Part shown: in pieces, positions 45,740 through 53,941 of the stretch
Position numbering within the stretch: position 1 is the first letter of the stretch
Layout of the letters: each line of letters opens with the position of its first letter
NCBI GenBank assembly: GCA_036555325.1
Contig: DATBLQ010000052.1
Location: 1-64,000, forward strand
DNA: 64,000 nt
Origin: DATBLQ01 sp036555325
GTDB lineage: Bacteria > Pseudomonadota > Alphaproteobacteria > Rhizobiales > Aestuariivirgaceae
Direction of reading: 5' to 3'
Position numbers and translations under genes: made by a program
The notes under the pieces: model-generated
What the model saw: the letters and a program-made list of their open reading frames with translations, nothing else
Database searches by the model: none
What the model was told of the DNA's origin: nothing

Positions 45740-47185
45740 CTAGCCTGGCATTTTAACTTCGACCTTGCGACCATAGTTGTCGCTCAGGCGCACGATATCA
45801 TCCTCACCCAAATAACTCCCTGTTTGAACTTCAATGATCTCAAGAGGTTCTGAGCTCGCATTTTCAAGCCGATGCACTGCCCCTTGCGGTATGTAGGTGC
45901 TCTCGTTTTGTTTCAGCTGAAATTGCCGCTCCCCGCACGTCACCAATGCGGTGCCCTTGACGACGACCCAGTGCTCCGCTCGGTGGTGATGATATTGCAG
46001 CGACAGCACGCCACCCGGTTTGACTGTAATTCGCTTGACTTGATACATCTCGCCGCGATCGACTGCCTGATAGCTGCCCCACGGTTTCGCAACGCGGCGA
46101 TGATGGACCATCTCTGGCCGACCTTTCACCGTCAGCTCGCCCACGACAGTTTTGAGGTCATCGAGCTTCGACCGCTCGGCAACCAAGAGTGCATCGGCAG
46201 TATCGATGACGACAATATTGCGCAGCCCTAATGCCATTGTGAATCGTTCCGGACTGTAGATGAACGCCCCCGTGCAGGAGCCGGCCCGTACGTCCCCCAC
46301 CGTCCGGTTTCCATCTGCATCCTGTTTGATCGACTTCGCCAATTCTTCCCAATTTCCAACATCGCTCCACCCGGCCTGCAAATCAACAACCGCCACACGT
46401 TCCTCTTTCTCCAAGACGGCATAGTCGAAAGAGATCGACTTGCATGCCAGAAACGCGCTTTCCTTCAGACTGATCTGATCATTGTCCTCAACAGCTCCCG
46501 AAAGTGCAGCCTCGCAGGCTGACAATACGTCCGGGACATGGCGAGCCAAGGCGTCGAGCAGCACATCGGCGCGCGCGACAACCACCCCCGAATTCCACCG
46601 GTAGCCCTTTCGCAGATATCGTAGGGCTCTGCCTCTAGTGGGCTTTTCAGCGAAAGCGTCTGCTTTCCTCGCATGCGGTGCTTCCTTGATCGGCTCACCT
46701 GGTTTTATGTAGCCGAAGGATGTAGCGGGATACGTTGGCGCTACGCCGAGCACCGTGATCCAGCCGGCTGCGGCAGCCCGTACCGCCCTTGTCAGGGTTC
46801 TGTGGAAACCTGCCGTCGAACCGATTTGGTGGTCGGATGGCATGCAGATCAAAACAGCATCAGGATATTTTTTGGCGATATGAACTGCTGCCGATGCAAT
46901 CGCCGGCGCCGTGTTTCGGGACGCGGGCTCCAGAAGCAGGAGGTTACTCTTGCGAATTTTCCCCATGACGTCCTTGATCAGAAACCGGTAGTCCTGGTGA
47001 CCAACGCCTATGATCGCATCGGCAAGAGCGTAGCTGTCCGCGCGTTCGAAAGTTCGTTGACAGAGCGATTTTCCACCCTTGCTGACGGCAAATTGCTTCG
47101 GAAAATCGCGGCGACTGAGAGGCCACAGCCGCAGACCTGATCCCCCACAAAGAACGACGGGATATATTTTTGATGTGACCTTCAT
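45740..47185 (-). CDS. manC: Mannose-1-phosphate guanylyltransferase / mannose-6-phosphate isomerase
   Basis: A bifunctional 481-residue enzyme of the AlgA/CpsB type. The nucleotidyltransferase half has PVVLCGGSGLRLWPLSR and the FAEKPTR block. The C-terminal cupin half carries the isomerase metal ligands, with YHHHRAEHW and IPQGAVHRLEN. Together with the phosphomannomutase it makes GDP-mannose. No glycosyltransferase or export gene adjoins, so the use of the product is not shown. Confidence 0.94.
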   Translation of the reverse strand: MKVTSKIYPVVLCGGSGLRLWPLSRRDFPKQFAVSKGGKSLCQRTFERADSYALADAIIGVGHQDYRFLIKDVMGKIRKSNLLLLEPASRNTAPAIASAAVHIAKKYPDAVLICMPSDHQIGSTAGFHRTLTRAVRAAAAGWITVLGVAPTYPATSFGYIKPGEPIKEAPHARKADAFAEKPTRGRALRYLRKGYRWNSGVVVARADVLLDALARHVPDVLSACEAALSGAVEDNDQISLKESAFLACKSISFDYAVLEKEERVAVVDLQAGWSDVGNWEELAKSIKQDADGNRTVGDVRAGSCTGAFIYSPERFTMALGLRNIVVIDTADALLVAERSKLDDLKTVVGELTVKGRPEMVHHRRVAKPWGSYQAVDRGEMYQVKRITVKPGGVLSLQYHHHRAEHWVVVKGTALVTCGERQFQLKQNESTYIPQGAVHRLENASSEPLEIIEVQTGSYLGEDDIVRLSDNYGRKVEVKMPG

Positions 47186-47339
47186 CTCATTGAAACCCAG
47201 CGCCCGTTATGTATTCTTTCTCATTACTGTCGCGCAAACACGATTAAGAATAGGAATAGGATTAACTCGAACCGATTTCGTCGGCAACTGAACCCGGGCA
47301 CCTGGTAACGGACCCACCTTTGAGAAGACCCGATTGGAT

Positions 47340-47462
47340 ATGACGTCTTCGCTTAAGTCACCCTCCTCTCTGCCGCGAGTGCTGATTGCAATTCTCGTGA
47401 TTCTAGTCGTAGGCGTTTTGTTCCTGGGAGGGATGGCGCTGCTTGGAGTTGAATTGTTCTGA
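47340..47462 (+). CDS. Possible 40-residue membrane peptide
   Basis: An ATG at 47340 opens a 40-codon frame ending in TGA at 47462. The peptide opens with a polar MTSSLKSPSS segment, followed by a hydrophobic span of about 26 residues (VLIAILVILVVGVLFLGG). The ribosome binding site is weak (GAGAAG about 12 bases upstream). The polar-head, single-span form is like many small membrane proteins, but a chance frame cannot be excluded. Confidence 0.4.
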   Translation: MTSSLKSPSSLPRVLIAILVILVVGVLFLGGMALLGVELF

Positions 47463-47635
47463 AGCCGACGCCCGCGGGGCTTCACGCCAACTGGGCAAAA
47501 CGCTCCCCCTTACCCCTTGGTTCCTTGGTTTTTTCCTCTGCGGACCTTTCTGAATAAGGAACCAGCCTGCGCGTCAAACGTAGAACCAATGGCGCAAGAC
47601 AGTGCCAACGGCGGGTATTCGAAAAGGAATGTCCC

Positions 47636-47968
47636 ATGAAAAGACTCTTTTATGTTCTTGCCTCCGTGGCTATCGGCGGTGTTGCGATGTATGCCCCGCC
47701 AGTGTCGGCCAGTCCGCTCGCCGGTGGGTCGGTTGGAGGAAATTCGTCGGAGATCAGCGAGGGATTGGTTCAGAAAGTCCACGGCTGGCACTGTCGTAGA
47801 AAGTTCGGCTGGTATCGAGGTGACAAATATTGGCACCGACATCGCAAGGCGTGCTACTCGAGCCGGTATTACGGAGCGCCGACCTTTGGCTTCGGCATCT
47901 TTATCGATGATGATGACGACCATCATGGTCGGCGCCATCACTTTAAGCGCAAGAAGAAGGGCTATTAG
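47636..47968 (+). CDS. Small secreted basic protein, His/Lys-rich
   Basis: A 110-residue exported protein. The signal peptide covers about residues 1-25 (cleavage after VSA). The mature part has VHGWHCRRKFGW and WHRHRKAC, a Cys-x(19)-Cys pair with aromatic and basic residues between, then an Asp stretch (IDDDDDHH) and a basic end. Similar short Trp/His/Cys secreted proteins are common but unstudied in Hyphomicrobiales. Metal binding through His and Asp is possible; not shown. Confidence 0.8.
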   Translation: MKRLFYVLASVAIGGVAMYAPPVSASPLAGGSVGGNSSEISEGLVQKVHGWHCRRKFGWYRGDKYWHRHRKACYSSRYYGAPTFGFGIFIDDDDDHHGRRHHFKRKKKGY

Positions 47969-47977
47969 CCTACACTA

Positions 47978-48001
47978 CGGGCGGTCATTTCCGACCGCCC
48001 G
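47978..48001 (+). terminator. Perfect 9-bp hairpin after the small secreted gene
   Basis: CGGGCGGTC and GACCGCCCG pair perfectly around a six-base loop, ten bases after the stop of the 47636 gene. No T-run follows, so it may be a 3' end stabiliser or a non-canonical terminator. Confidence 0.55.
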
Positions 48002-48201
48002 CTCCTACCCGAAACCTTGTTGCCAATACTCTGCCGCAAGCGCCGATCCGCCTGCTTGGTCGGCGGAAGAACGGCGACGTTTGGCAAGGCGTTTGGTTCC
48101 AATCCCATTTCAAAAAAAGCCACGCCAGGGGCCTGCCCGATCCGGAACTTTAGAACTCATCCCGAAGTTAAAGTTAGTACTTCCGAGGTGAGGAGGCCGA
48201 C

Positions 48202-48450
48202 GTGACCGAAAGCCTTGATAGGCTTATGTGTGCCCAGGCGGCCGTAGACCTGGCGATGGCCAGAGCCGATCAGCAGAGAGAGTTCGTAGCCCGGTTGAAG
48301 CGGCACGGCTTAAAGGCCGATAGCGGGGAAGCCCAGCTTGAGGTGTTGTTGCAGTGTCTCGAAGCCATGCGCGATCACCTGCAAGGATTGCGTCACGACA
48401 CCGCTGACCGAGGAGTGGCGCCCGCAAGCCTGCGCGAGCCCCCACGGTGA
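48202..48450 (+). CDS. Small helical protein of unknown function
   Basis: An 82-residue protein starting at GTG with a strong AGGAGG six bases before it, which supports that it is real. The sequence is almost all helix-forming, with alternating charges (MARADQQREFVARLKRHG, LEVLLQCLEAMRDHLQGL), giving a likely two-helix hairpin. It resembles short cytoplasmic helical proteins frequent in Hyphomicrobiales genomes. No function can be given. Confidence 0.65.
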   Translation: MTESLDRLMCAQAAVDLAMARADQQREFVARLKRHGLKADSGEAQLEVLLQCLEAMRDHLQGLRHDTADRGVAPASLREPPR

Positions 48451-48487
48451 CGGCCGATCGCACCTAACCTTGTGGTCGGAGCAAAAG

Positions 48488-48991
48488 ATGCAGAAGATCG
48501 TATCCGTCGGTGGTGCTTTTGGGTGTCTTGCCCTGCTTCTGAGTTTGTCGGCACAGAGTGCGCAGATTCGCAATTTCAATCTGAATTGCGGCCTGCTCGG
48601 CGGCTTCGCTCGATATCCCCAGCATACCCAAGCCTGCAAATGGGCACTTTCCTGTAAAGATCCGCGCAACTGTCCGCTGGCAATTCCAGGTGAGAACCTT
48701 CTTAATAGTCTGGCGCCGGAGACACCGGCTGCGCCCCAAACCCAGGGACAGACAGCAGCACAGCCGGGAACGTCGGATCAATCCGGCATGTCAGAAAGTG
48801 GCTCGCTTGGCGCAAACGTCGGCGTCTCCGGTGGAGTGAATGCAGGCGGCGTGAACGCGAGCGTGGGCGCCAATGCCGGGGCACGCGCTGGCTCGGACGG
48901 CGTGGGGGCAGGCGCAGGAGTGAATGCCGGAATAAGCGCAGGCGGCGTGAACGCGGGTGTGGGTGCCGGCGCCGGCATCGGGGGGGACTAA
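48488..48991 (+). CDS. Secreted protein with a Gly/Ala/Val/Asn repeat tail
   Basis: A 167-residue exported protein from the ATG at 48488; the frame is open further upstream but without a signal. The signal peptide ends near SAQSA (about residue 22). A four-Cys segment follows (LNCGLLGGF, TQACKWALSC, NCPLAIPG). After a Gln/Pro linker, the last 60 residues repeat units like GVNAGGVNASVGANAG. An 18-base exact repeat at 48842 and 48938 shows recent internal duplication. Glycine-rich tails of this kind occur in surface and matrix proteins; function unknown. Confidence 0.75.
   Translation: MQKIVSVGGAFGCLALLLSLSAQSAQIRNFNLNCGLLGGFARYPQHTQACKWALSCKDPRNCPLAIPGENLLNSLAPETPAAPQTQGQTAAQPGTSDQSGMSESGSLGANVGVSGGVNAGGVNASVGANAGARAGSDGVGAGAGVNAGISAGGVNAGVGAGAGIGGD
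48842..48955 (+). repeat. In-frame 18-base direct repeat, 96 bases apart
   Basis: The 18 bases at 48842-48859 recur exactly at 48938-48955, with further similarity on the right. The 96-base step keeps the reading frame and encodes the same AGGVNA unit in the tail of the secreted protein. Repeat-number change by slippage or recombination is plausible. Confidence 0.85.
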
Positions 48992-49090
48992 GGACCGATA
49001 TAGCGCAACTCGGCCAATGCCAGTTCGCCATATTTGTGCCGTCAAAGCCGATTCTAAGGAATCAGGCGGCGTGATTTGGGGTCCTATCCG

Positions 49091-50134
49091 GTGAAACGAC
49101 CGATCTGCGTCGGTTTTGCATCGGCAACGATGCTCGCTCTGCTTTGCACCGCAATCGCGCCGGGGCTTTCACAACCCGCAGAGGAATGCGGAAACCTGTA
49201 TCCTAACACGAGCTTCGGTCCCCCTCCTGGTCCGCTCGCTGCAGCCGACGATCGGGCCTGCTATGTGGAATGGTTCCCCGACACATCTGAGCAGGAGACT
49301 GATCTCCTTGCTCTTTGCCAAGCACTCAGCGGTCCCCGATATCTGCGATTTGAACACAGTGGAGCACATCTCGCGGCCGTTTGCGTTTTCAAGCCCCTTG
49401 AGCTTGGCACCGATCTCTTTTCTCGAACCCTGGGAAAAACCGACAGTCTTGCTTTCGGTCGAACCAGCAGCGAGGAGGATAGTCTGACCCTCGCGCAACT
49501 CCCCGCTCTGGTCCAAGGTTGGACGGATCTTTGCATCGAAAAGGAAGCCATCGGGGAAACTGATGCCACGACCTGCTGGCTCGATGCTGCAAAAGCCATC
49601 CAAACCTATGCCGCGGAAGTCAAGTCCCCTCTCGTTAATGAGATCAATCGGCTCCAAATGACTTGGCTGCGCCGGGCGCATGACCTACTCTCGATCAGCT
49701 TACCGTCAGAAGCCGCGGCCCTCTTGCCGCCGACGCCCGCACCCGCCATCCCCGAGTTGAAAATGCAGGTCAAGCCAAAAGCACAAGTCCATTTGACCAC
49801 GACTCAAGCGAAAGACTCTGCCGATTCGTCCAGTCGCACTCGACCAACCAAGGTGAAAGCACAGCGCAAGCCGGCCGATGATGTGAATGTCGCTCCCGCT
49901 CCTTCCCAACTTGTGCGCGCTGAGACGGCCAAAGAGGCGTCTATTGCGCTACCCGCGCCGAGCCAGCCGCGAAAAAAACTCAAGAAACGTCACAACCGTG
50001 AACAGGCTGCGCTTGCGCTCAAGACGAGCATTGAACGAGCCAAGGTCGAAACTCCCTCGCAGCTGGGGAAACGACCTTTCTTGGTTAAGACCAGCACCAC
50101 CAGCAAGTGCTTCCTTTCAGCCGAATGGTGCTGA
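49091..50134 (+). CDS. Secreted protein of unknown function with basic C-terminus
   Basis: A 347-residue exported protein. GTG at 49091 puts the signal peptide (VKRPICVGFASATMLALLCT) at the start; an in-frame TTG at 49076 adds five residues. The mature part has an N-terminal cysteine-containing domain (ECGNLYPNTSFGPPPG, RACYVEWFP, LCQAL), a middle helical region with WTDLCIEKEAIGE, and a disordered Pro/Ala/Lys-rich stretch with SQPRKKLKKRHN, ending in KCFLSAEWC. No family is recognised. The paired cysteines suggest disulfides in the periplasm or outside. Confidence 0.7.
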   Translation: MKRPICVGFASATMLALLCTAIAPGLSQPAEECGNLYPNTSFGPPPGPLAAADDRACYVEWFPDTSEQETDLLALCQALSGPRYLRFEHSGAHLAAVCVFKPLELGTDLFSRTLGKTDSLAFGRTSSEEDSLTLAQLPALVQGWTDLCIEKEAIGETDATTCWLDAAKAIQTYAAEVKSPLVNEINRLQMTWLRRAHDLLSISLPSEAAALLPPTPAPAIPELKMQVKPKAQVHLTTTQAKDSADSSSRTRPTKVKAQRKPADDVNVAPAPSQLVRAETAKEASIALPAPSQPRKKLKKRHNREQAALALKTSIERAKVETPSQLGKRPFLVKTSTTSKCFLSAEWC

Positions 50135-50226
50135 TGGGTCCGGTGGCATTGCCCCTCCTCAATTAACCTGCTCGCCAAATCCACAACCGCCTTGCCTCAC
50201 GACTTGGATAATCGAACGTTAAAAAA

Positions 50227-50266
50227 TTCGGTAGCGTTCTCCTATCCATTTTAGGAGTTTCGGTAG
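50227..50266. promoter_or_regulatory. Direct repeats flanking a hairpin upstream of the TadG-like gene
   Basis: TTCGGTAG occurs at 50227-50234 and again at 50259-50266. Between them CTCCTA/TAGGAG (50239-50257) forms a perfect 6-bp inverted repeat with a 7-base loop. The block is 60 bases before the gene start, where a regulator site or leader would lie. No promoter boxes are clear. Confidence 0.4.
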
Positions 50267-50324
50267 GGAATTTTGCAATAGTCGCTCCACGGGGCATAGA
50301 CGATGTTAGCTGATAGGACACGCT

Positions 50325-51935
50325 ATGAGCACGTTCATTCTCGCCCGCCGCTTTTATCGTCGTCTTCGAACAAAGGCCGCCCATCTCAGGAATGATACGC
50401 AAGGTGTCGTAGCTCTCGTTGCGGTTTTAGCTTTCATCATGCTCACGCTTGGTGCCGGCACCGCGGTCGACTATGTGCGCGGTGCGCATCAGCAAACGGC
50501 TCTTGCCACTGCAATCGATGCTGCCGCCTTGGCCGTTGCCGCATCCGGCAAGACCGACATCGCCGAGCTCGAACAACTTGCGCGCGACTACATAAGCGCC
50601 AACTTCAGTAATCTCGAATATGAAGGATCCGATCTCGATCTGAACGTTGTGGTCACTGAAAACATCGTCCAGATCACCGCCACTCAGCTGATGCCGACCA
50701 CCTTCATGAAAATCGCCAGCATCGAGACCATGGACCTCGGCGCCTTTTCCGAAGTGACACGGCGTGCCTCCGGACTCGAGGTGGTTCTGGTGCTCGACAA
50801 CACGGGTTCGATGAACAGTGGCGGCAAGCTTGCCTCATTGAAAACGGCGGCAACCGACTTGACCGAGATGCTGTTCGGCGATGTCGAAGTTTCCTCCGGC
50901 GTGAAAATGGCAGTGGTGCCCTTCTCGGCCGCGGTCAATGTGGGGCCGCAATATACGACCGAAACCTGGCTCGATCACACCGGTCTCAATCCAATCTCGC
51001 ACCTGCACTTTTCCGATGCCACCAAGCACAACAGCTGGGCATGGAGCCAACTTGCCAACATGCAGTGGAACGGTTGTGTGGAGCAGCGCAAGGTGGCGGC
51101 CGGGGTAAACTACGATGTCGACGATACGACGCCCAGCATCGCCTCGCCGGACACCCTTTTCCCGATCTACTTCGCGCCCGATGAACCCACGAACTCCAAC
51201 AATGCCTCGAGCAAACCCGGCTGGGGTGGCGGCTTCGTGAATTCCTATCTAGCCGACTGGAGATCGAACGAGAGCGTTTCCAGCACGACGAAGAGCAATA
51301 CATCGCTTAGCGATCGACAACGTCGCTATCAGAAATACGTCGGAACCTCGCCCACCGGCGCCGGTCCCGGCTACCAGTGCGGCATCAAGCCACTGACCCC
51401 CTTGACCGGCGTCAAACAGACGATTCTCGACGCCATCAACATAATGACCGCCGACGGAGGCACCAACATCGCTTCCGGGGTGGGCTGGGGTCTGCGGGTG
51501 CTGTCGCCAACCGTTCCATTCACCGAGGGTGTTGCTTACGACGATGATGATTGGAACAAGGTGATGATCATCATGACGGATGGTGAAAACGACTGGGGCA
51601 GCGTTCTGACGAACATGAACGGCTCCTACTATGGCGGCTACGGCTATACGAGCCAGTCCTCCACCCGCCTCGGCATGGCCACCATTGCCGACCGTGACGG
51701 GGTCTACAACGATCGTACCGCAGTGGCCTGTCAGAAGGCGAAGGATGCCAATCTAGACCGGCCGATCACCATCTACACCATCACCTTTGGCTCACTCGCT
51801 TCCAACGCTGGACCCCTGATGACGGCGTGCGCGACTGACCCGGAGAAGTATTTCCACGCCCCGAGCAACTCCGAACTGCAAACGGTGTTCGCCGAGATCG
51901 GTACGCAGATCAGCGAGCTTTACCTGTCCAAGTAG
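50325..51935 (+). CDS. TadG-like von Willebrand factor type A pilus-associated protein
   Basis: A 536-residue membrane-anchored protein. A TadE/TadG-like N-terminal span (VVALVAVLAFIMLTLGAGTAVDY, about residues 28-50) is followed by an extracytoplasmic VWA domain with the MIDAS motif DNTGSMN (Asp 158) and later IIMTDGEND. A long insertion (about residues 215-350) rich in Asn, Ser, Thr and Trp splits the VWA domain. TadG proteins take part in Flp pilus assembly or adhesion. No other tad gene is adjacent; a Flp pilin lies 29 kb to the left. Confidence 0.88.
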   Translation: MSTFILARRFYRRLRTKAAHLRNDTQGVVALVAVLAFIMLTLGAGTAVDYVRGAHQQTALATAIDAAALAVAASGKTDIAELEQLARDYISANFSNLEYEGSDLDLNVVVTENIVQITATQLMPTTFMKIASIETMDLGAFSEVTRRASGLEVVLVLDNTGSMNSGGKLASLKTAATDLTEMLFGDVEVSSGVKMAVVPFSAAVNVGPQYTTETWLDHTGLNPISHLHFSDATKHNSWAWSQLANMQWNGCVEQRKVAAGVNYDVDDTTPSIASPDTLFPIYFAPDEPTNSNNASSKPGWGGGFVNSYLADWRSNESVSSTTKSNTSLSDRQRRYQKYVGTSPTGAGPGYQCGIKPLTPLTGVKQTILDAINIMTADGGTNIASGVGWGLRVLSPTVPFTEGVAYDDDDWNKVMIIMTDGENDWGSVLTNMNGSYYGGYGYTSQSSTRLGMATIADRDGVYNDRTAVACQKAKDANLDRPITIYTITFGSLASNAGPLMTACATDPEKYFHAPSNSELQTVFAEIGTQISELYLSK

Positions 51936-51964
51936 CTACCGCTTACCAGCCGTTTGGGGAAGTC

Positions 51965-52004
51965 CGACTTGCCGCCCGAGGCGATTGGGCGGCAAGTCGC
52001 TTTT
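51965..52004 (+). terminator. Strong intrinsic terminator after the TadG-like gene
   Basis: A perfect 13-bp stem (51965-51977 with 51987-51999), GC-rich, with a 9-base loop, followed by CTTTT. It begins about 30 bases after the stop codon. A run of six A further on gives only weak bidirectional potential. Confidence 0.85.
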
Positions 52005-52039
52005 GAAAAAACGTTTGCTTTGTATTTTCTCTTTTCGCC

Positions 52040-52067
52040 GCAGACGATAAGGTCTTAAGTCGTCTGC
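52040..52067. promoter_or_regulatory. 8-bp inverted repeat upstream of the ABC transporter operon
   Basis: GCAGACGA (52040-52047) and TCGTCTGC (52060-52067) pair perfectly across 12 bases that include TCTTAAG. It lies 45 bases before the first permease gene and no T-run follows, so an operator or leader hairpin is more likely than a terminator. Confidence 0.45.
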
Positions 52068-52111
52068 AAGGCGCCGCCGTTACGGCAATTCCTCAGCTTT
52101 TCGGGAAATCG

Positions 52112-52963
52112 ATGGGATCCTTTTGGGCGCAGTTTCGCAAGGACAAACTTGCCTTGGCAGGTCTGGTGGTCGTTTTGTTCCTCATATTGGCCGGCCTTTT
52201 CGCTCCCCTGCTCGCTCCCTTTGATCCCAACGAACAGTTTTTCGAGGGCTTGACGCTCGAGGGCTCCCCTCTTCCTCCAAGTCTGCGCTTCTGGTTTGGC
52301 ACCGACACAAACGGCCGGGATCAGTTCTCGAGACTTCTCTATGGCGCGCAAACCTCAATCATCATCGGCCTTCTCGCCAATGGCATTGCCGTTACCATCG
52401 GCACTGCGCTGGGCATCACCGCCGGTTACCTGCGAGGTTGGGTGGGAGCCGGCATCATGCGCTTCACTGATTTGATGATGGCCTTTCCGCCTCTGCTTCT
52501 TGCTATTGCTTTGAGTGCCATCCTCAAGCCTGGTCTCGGCATCGTCATTCTGGTGATTGCGCTCGTCAATTGGGTGCAGGTGGCGCGCGTCGTGTATACC
52601 GAAACCGTCGGGCTGTCGCAGCGGGAGTATATCGAAGCCGCGCGCGCAGCTGGCGCCGGGCCTGCGCGTATACTGGCTCGCCATCTTTTGCCCCACCTCA
52701 TTCCCACCGTGATCGTCTATGGAACACTCGGAATAGCTGCCACCGTGTTGCTTGAATCGATGCTTTCCTTTCTTGGTCGGGGCGTCCAGCCGCCCACCCC
52801 CGCCTGGGGCATGATGATCTTCGAAAGCCAGTCCTATTTTCTCACGGCACCATGGCTCGTTTTTGTTCCGGGCGCCTGCATCATGATCTTGGCATTGTCG
52901 TTCAATCTTGTTGGTGATGGCCTGCGTGATGCTCTTGATCCAACCCAGCGGGGACGCACCTGA
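52112..52963 (+). CDS. Dipeptide/oligopeptide-type ABC transporter permease (DppC class)
   Basis: A 283-residue inner-membrane permease with an N-terminal OppC-type segment (FWAQFRKDKLALAGLVVVLF) before about five more spans. The EAA loop reads EYIEAARAAGAGPARILARHLLPH, the ATPase-docking site. The conserved GTDTNGRDQFSRLLYGA confirms the class. It opens the operon; the ribosome binding site is weak. Its TGA overlaps the next permease start. Confidence 0.93.
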   Translation: MGSFWAQFRKDKLALAGLVVVLFLILAGLFAPLLAPFDPNEQFFEGLTLEGSPLPPSLRFWFGTDTNGRDQFSRLLYGAQTSIIIGLLANGIAVTIGTALGITAGYLRGWVGAGIMRFTDLMMAFPPLLLAIALSAILKPGLGIVILVIALVNWVQVARVVYTETVGLSQREYIEAARAAGAGPARILARHLLPHLIPTVIVYGTLGIAATVLLESMLSFLGRGVQPPTPAWGMMIFESQSYFLTAPWLVFVPGACIMILALSFNLVGDGLRDALDPTQRGRT

Positions 52964-53883
52964 TGTTGGTGTATTTGGCACGGCGCATCCTTGCTTCCCT
53001 GGCCATTCTGCTCGGGGTCAGCATCGTCACCTTTTGTCTCACCTACATGATACCTGCCGATCCCGTCGCCATGATTGCCGGACGCACATCCACTCCTGGA
53101 ATTCGCGAGCAAATTCGCAGCCAGCTCGGCCTCGATCGGCCTCTGCATGTGCAATACGCAGCCTATCTATCCCGCCTCGTGCAAGGCGACATGGGCAAGT
53201 CATACGCACGCAAGTCCGACGTAGCACCCCTCATCGCATCGCGCCTGCCGCCCACGCTTCTGTTGATGTTGGGAGCGATCTGCGCTGAACTGCTGATCGG
53301 TCTCCCCGCCGGCATCTACGCCGCCACGCGACGCGGGCGTTTCGCCGACAAGCTTGCAATGACACTTTCCTTTCTCACCATATCGACGCCGCAATTCGTC
53401 GTGGGGCTGACCCTTGTTTATGTGTTTGCGTATCTGGTCGGATGGTTTCCGCTTGGCGGCTATGGAAGCCTCCGTCATCTCATTCTTCCGGCCTTGACCT
53501 TGGGCTTGGCCGGCGGTGGCTGGTATTCCCGGATGATGCGGTCCTCGATGATCGAGGTGCTTCGTCAGGATTATATTCGTACCGCCCGCGCCAAGGGAAT
53601 GCCGGAATGGCGCGTGACGCTGGTCCACGGATTTCGCAATGCGCTGTTGCCCATCATCGCGATGATCGGGCTCGATATCGGGATATTCATGTCCGGCGTG
53701 GTGGTGGTTGAGAATGTGTTTGGCTGGCCGGGGGTCGGTCAGCTCATGTGGCAGGCCATCCAGTCGCTCGATATTCCAATCATCATGGGAGTTACAACCG
53801 TCGCCGCGGTGTTCATCGTCCTCGGCAACCTGATGGCCGACCTCCTGGCGCCGCTAATTGACCCGCGCATCCGATTGCGCTGA
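52963..53883 (+). CDS. Dipeptide/oligopeptide-type ABC transporter permease (DppB class)
   Basis: A 306-residue permease opening with the DppB hallmark YLARRILASLAILLGVS, then LDRPLHVQYAAYLSRLVQGD and the EAA loop DYIRTARAKGMPEWRV. About six membrane spans. It starts at the last base of the previous stop codon. Permease C before permease B reverses the order in E. coli dpp. Confidence 0.93.
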   Translation: MLVYLARRILASLAILLGVSIVTFCLTYMIPADPVAMIAGRTSTPGIREQIRSQLGLDRPLHVQYAAYLSRLVQGDMGKSYARKSDVAPLIASRLPPTLLLMLGAICAELLIGLPAGIYAATRRGRFADKLAMTLSFLTISTPQFVVGLTLVYVFAYLVGWFPLGGYGSLRHLILPALTLGLAGGGWYSRMMRSSMIEVLRQDYIRTARAKGMPEWRVTLVHGFRNALLPIIAMIGLDIGIFMSGVVVVENVFGWPGVGQLMWQAIQSLDIPIIMGVTTVAAVFIVLGNLMADLLAPLIDPRIRLR

Positions 53884-53941
53884 TATGTGCCTTTTCTTTC
53901 CGGCTTGTAGGCATCAAGTGGGCTCAGGGAGGATTTGCCAC

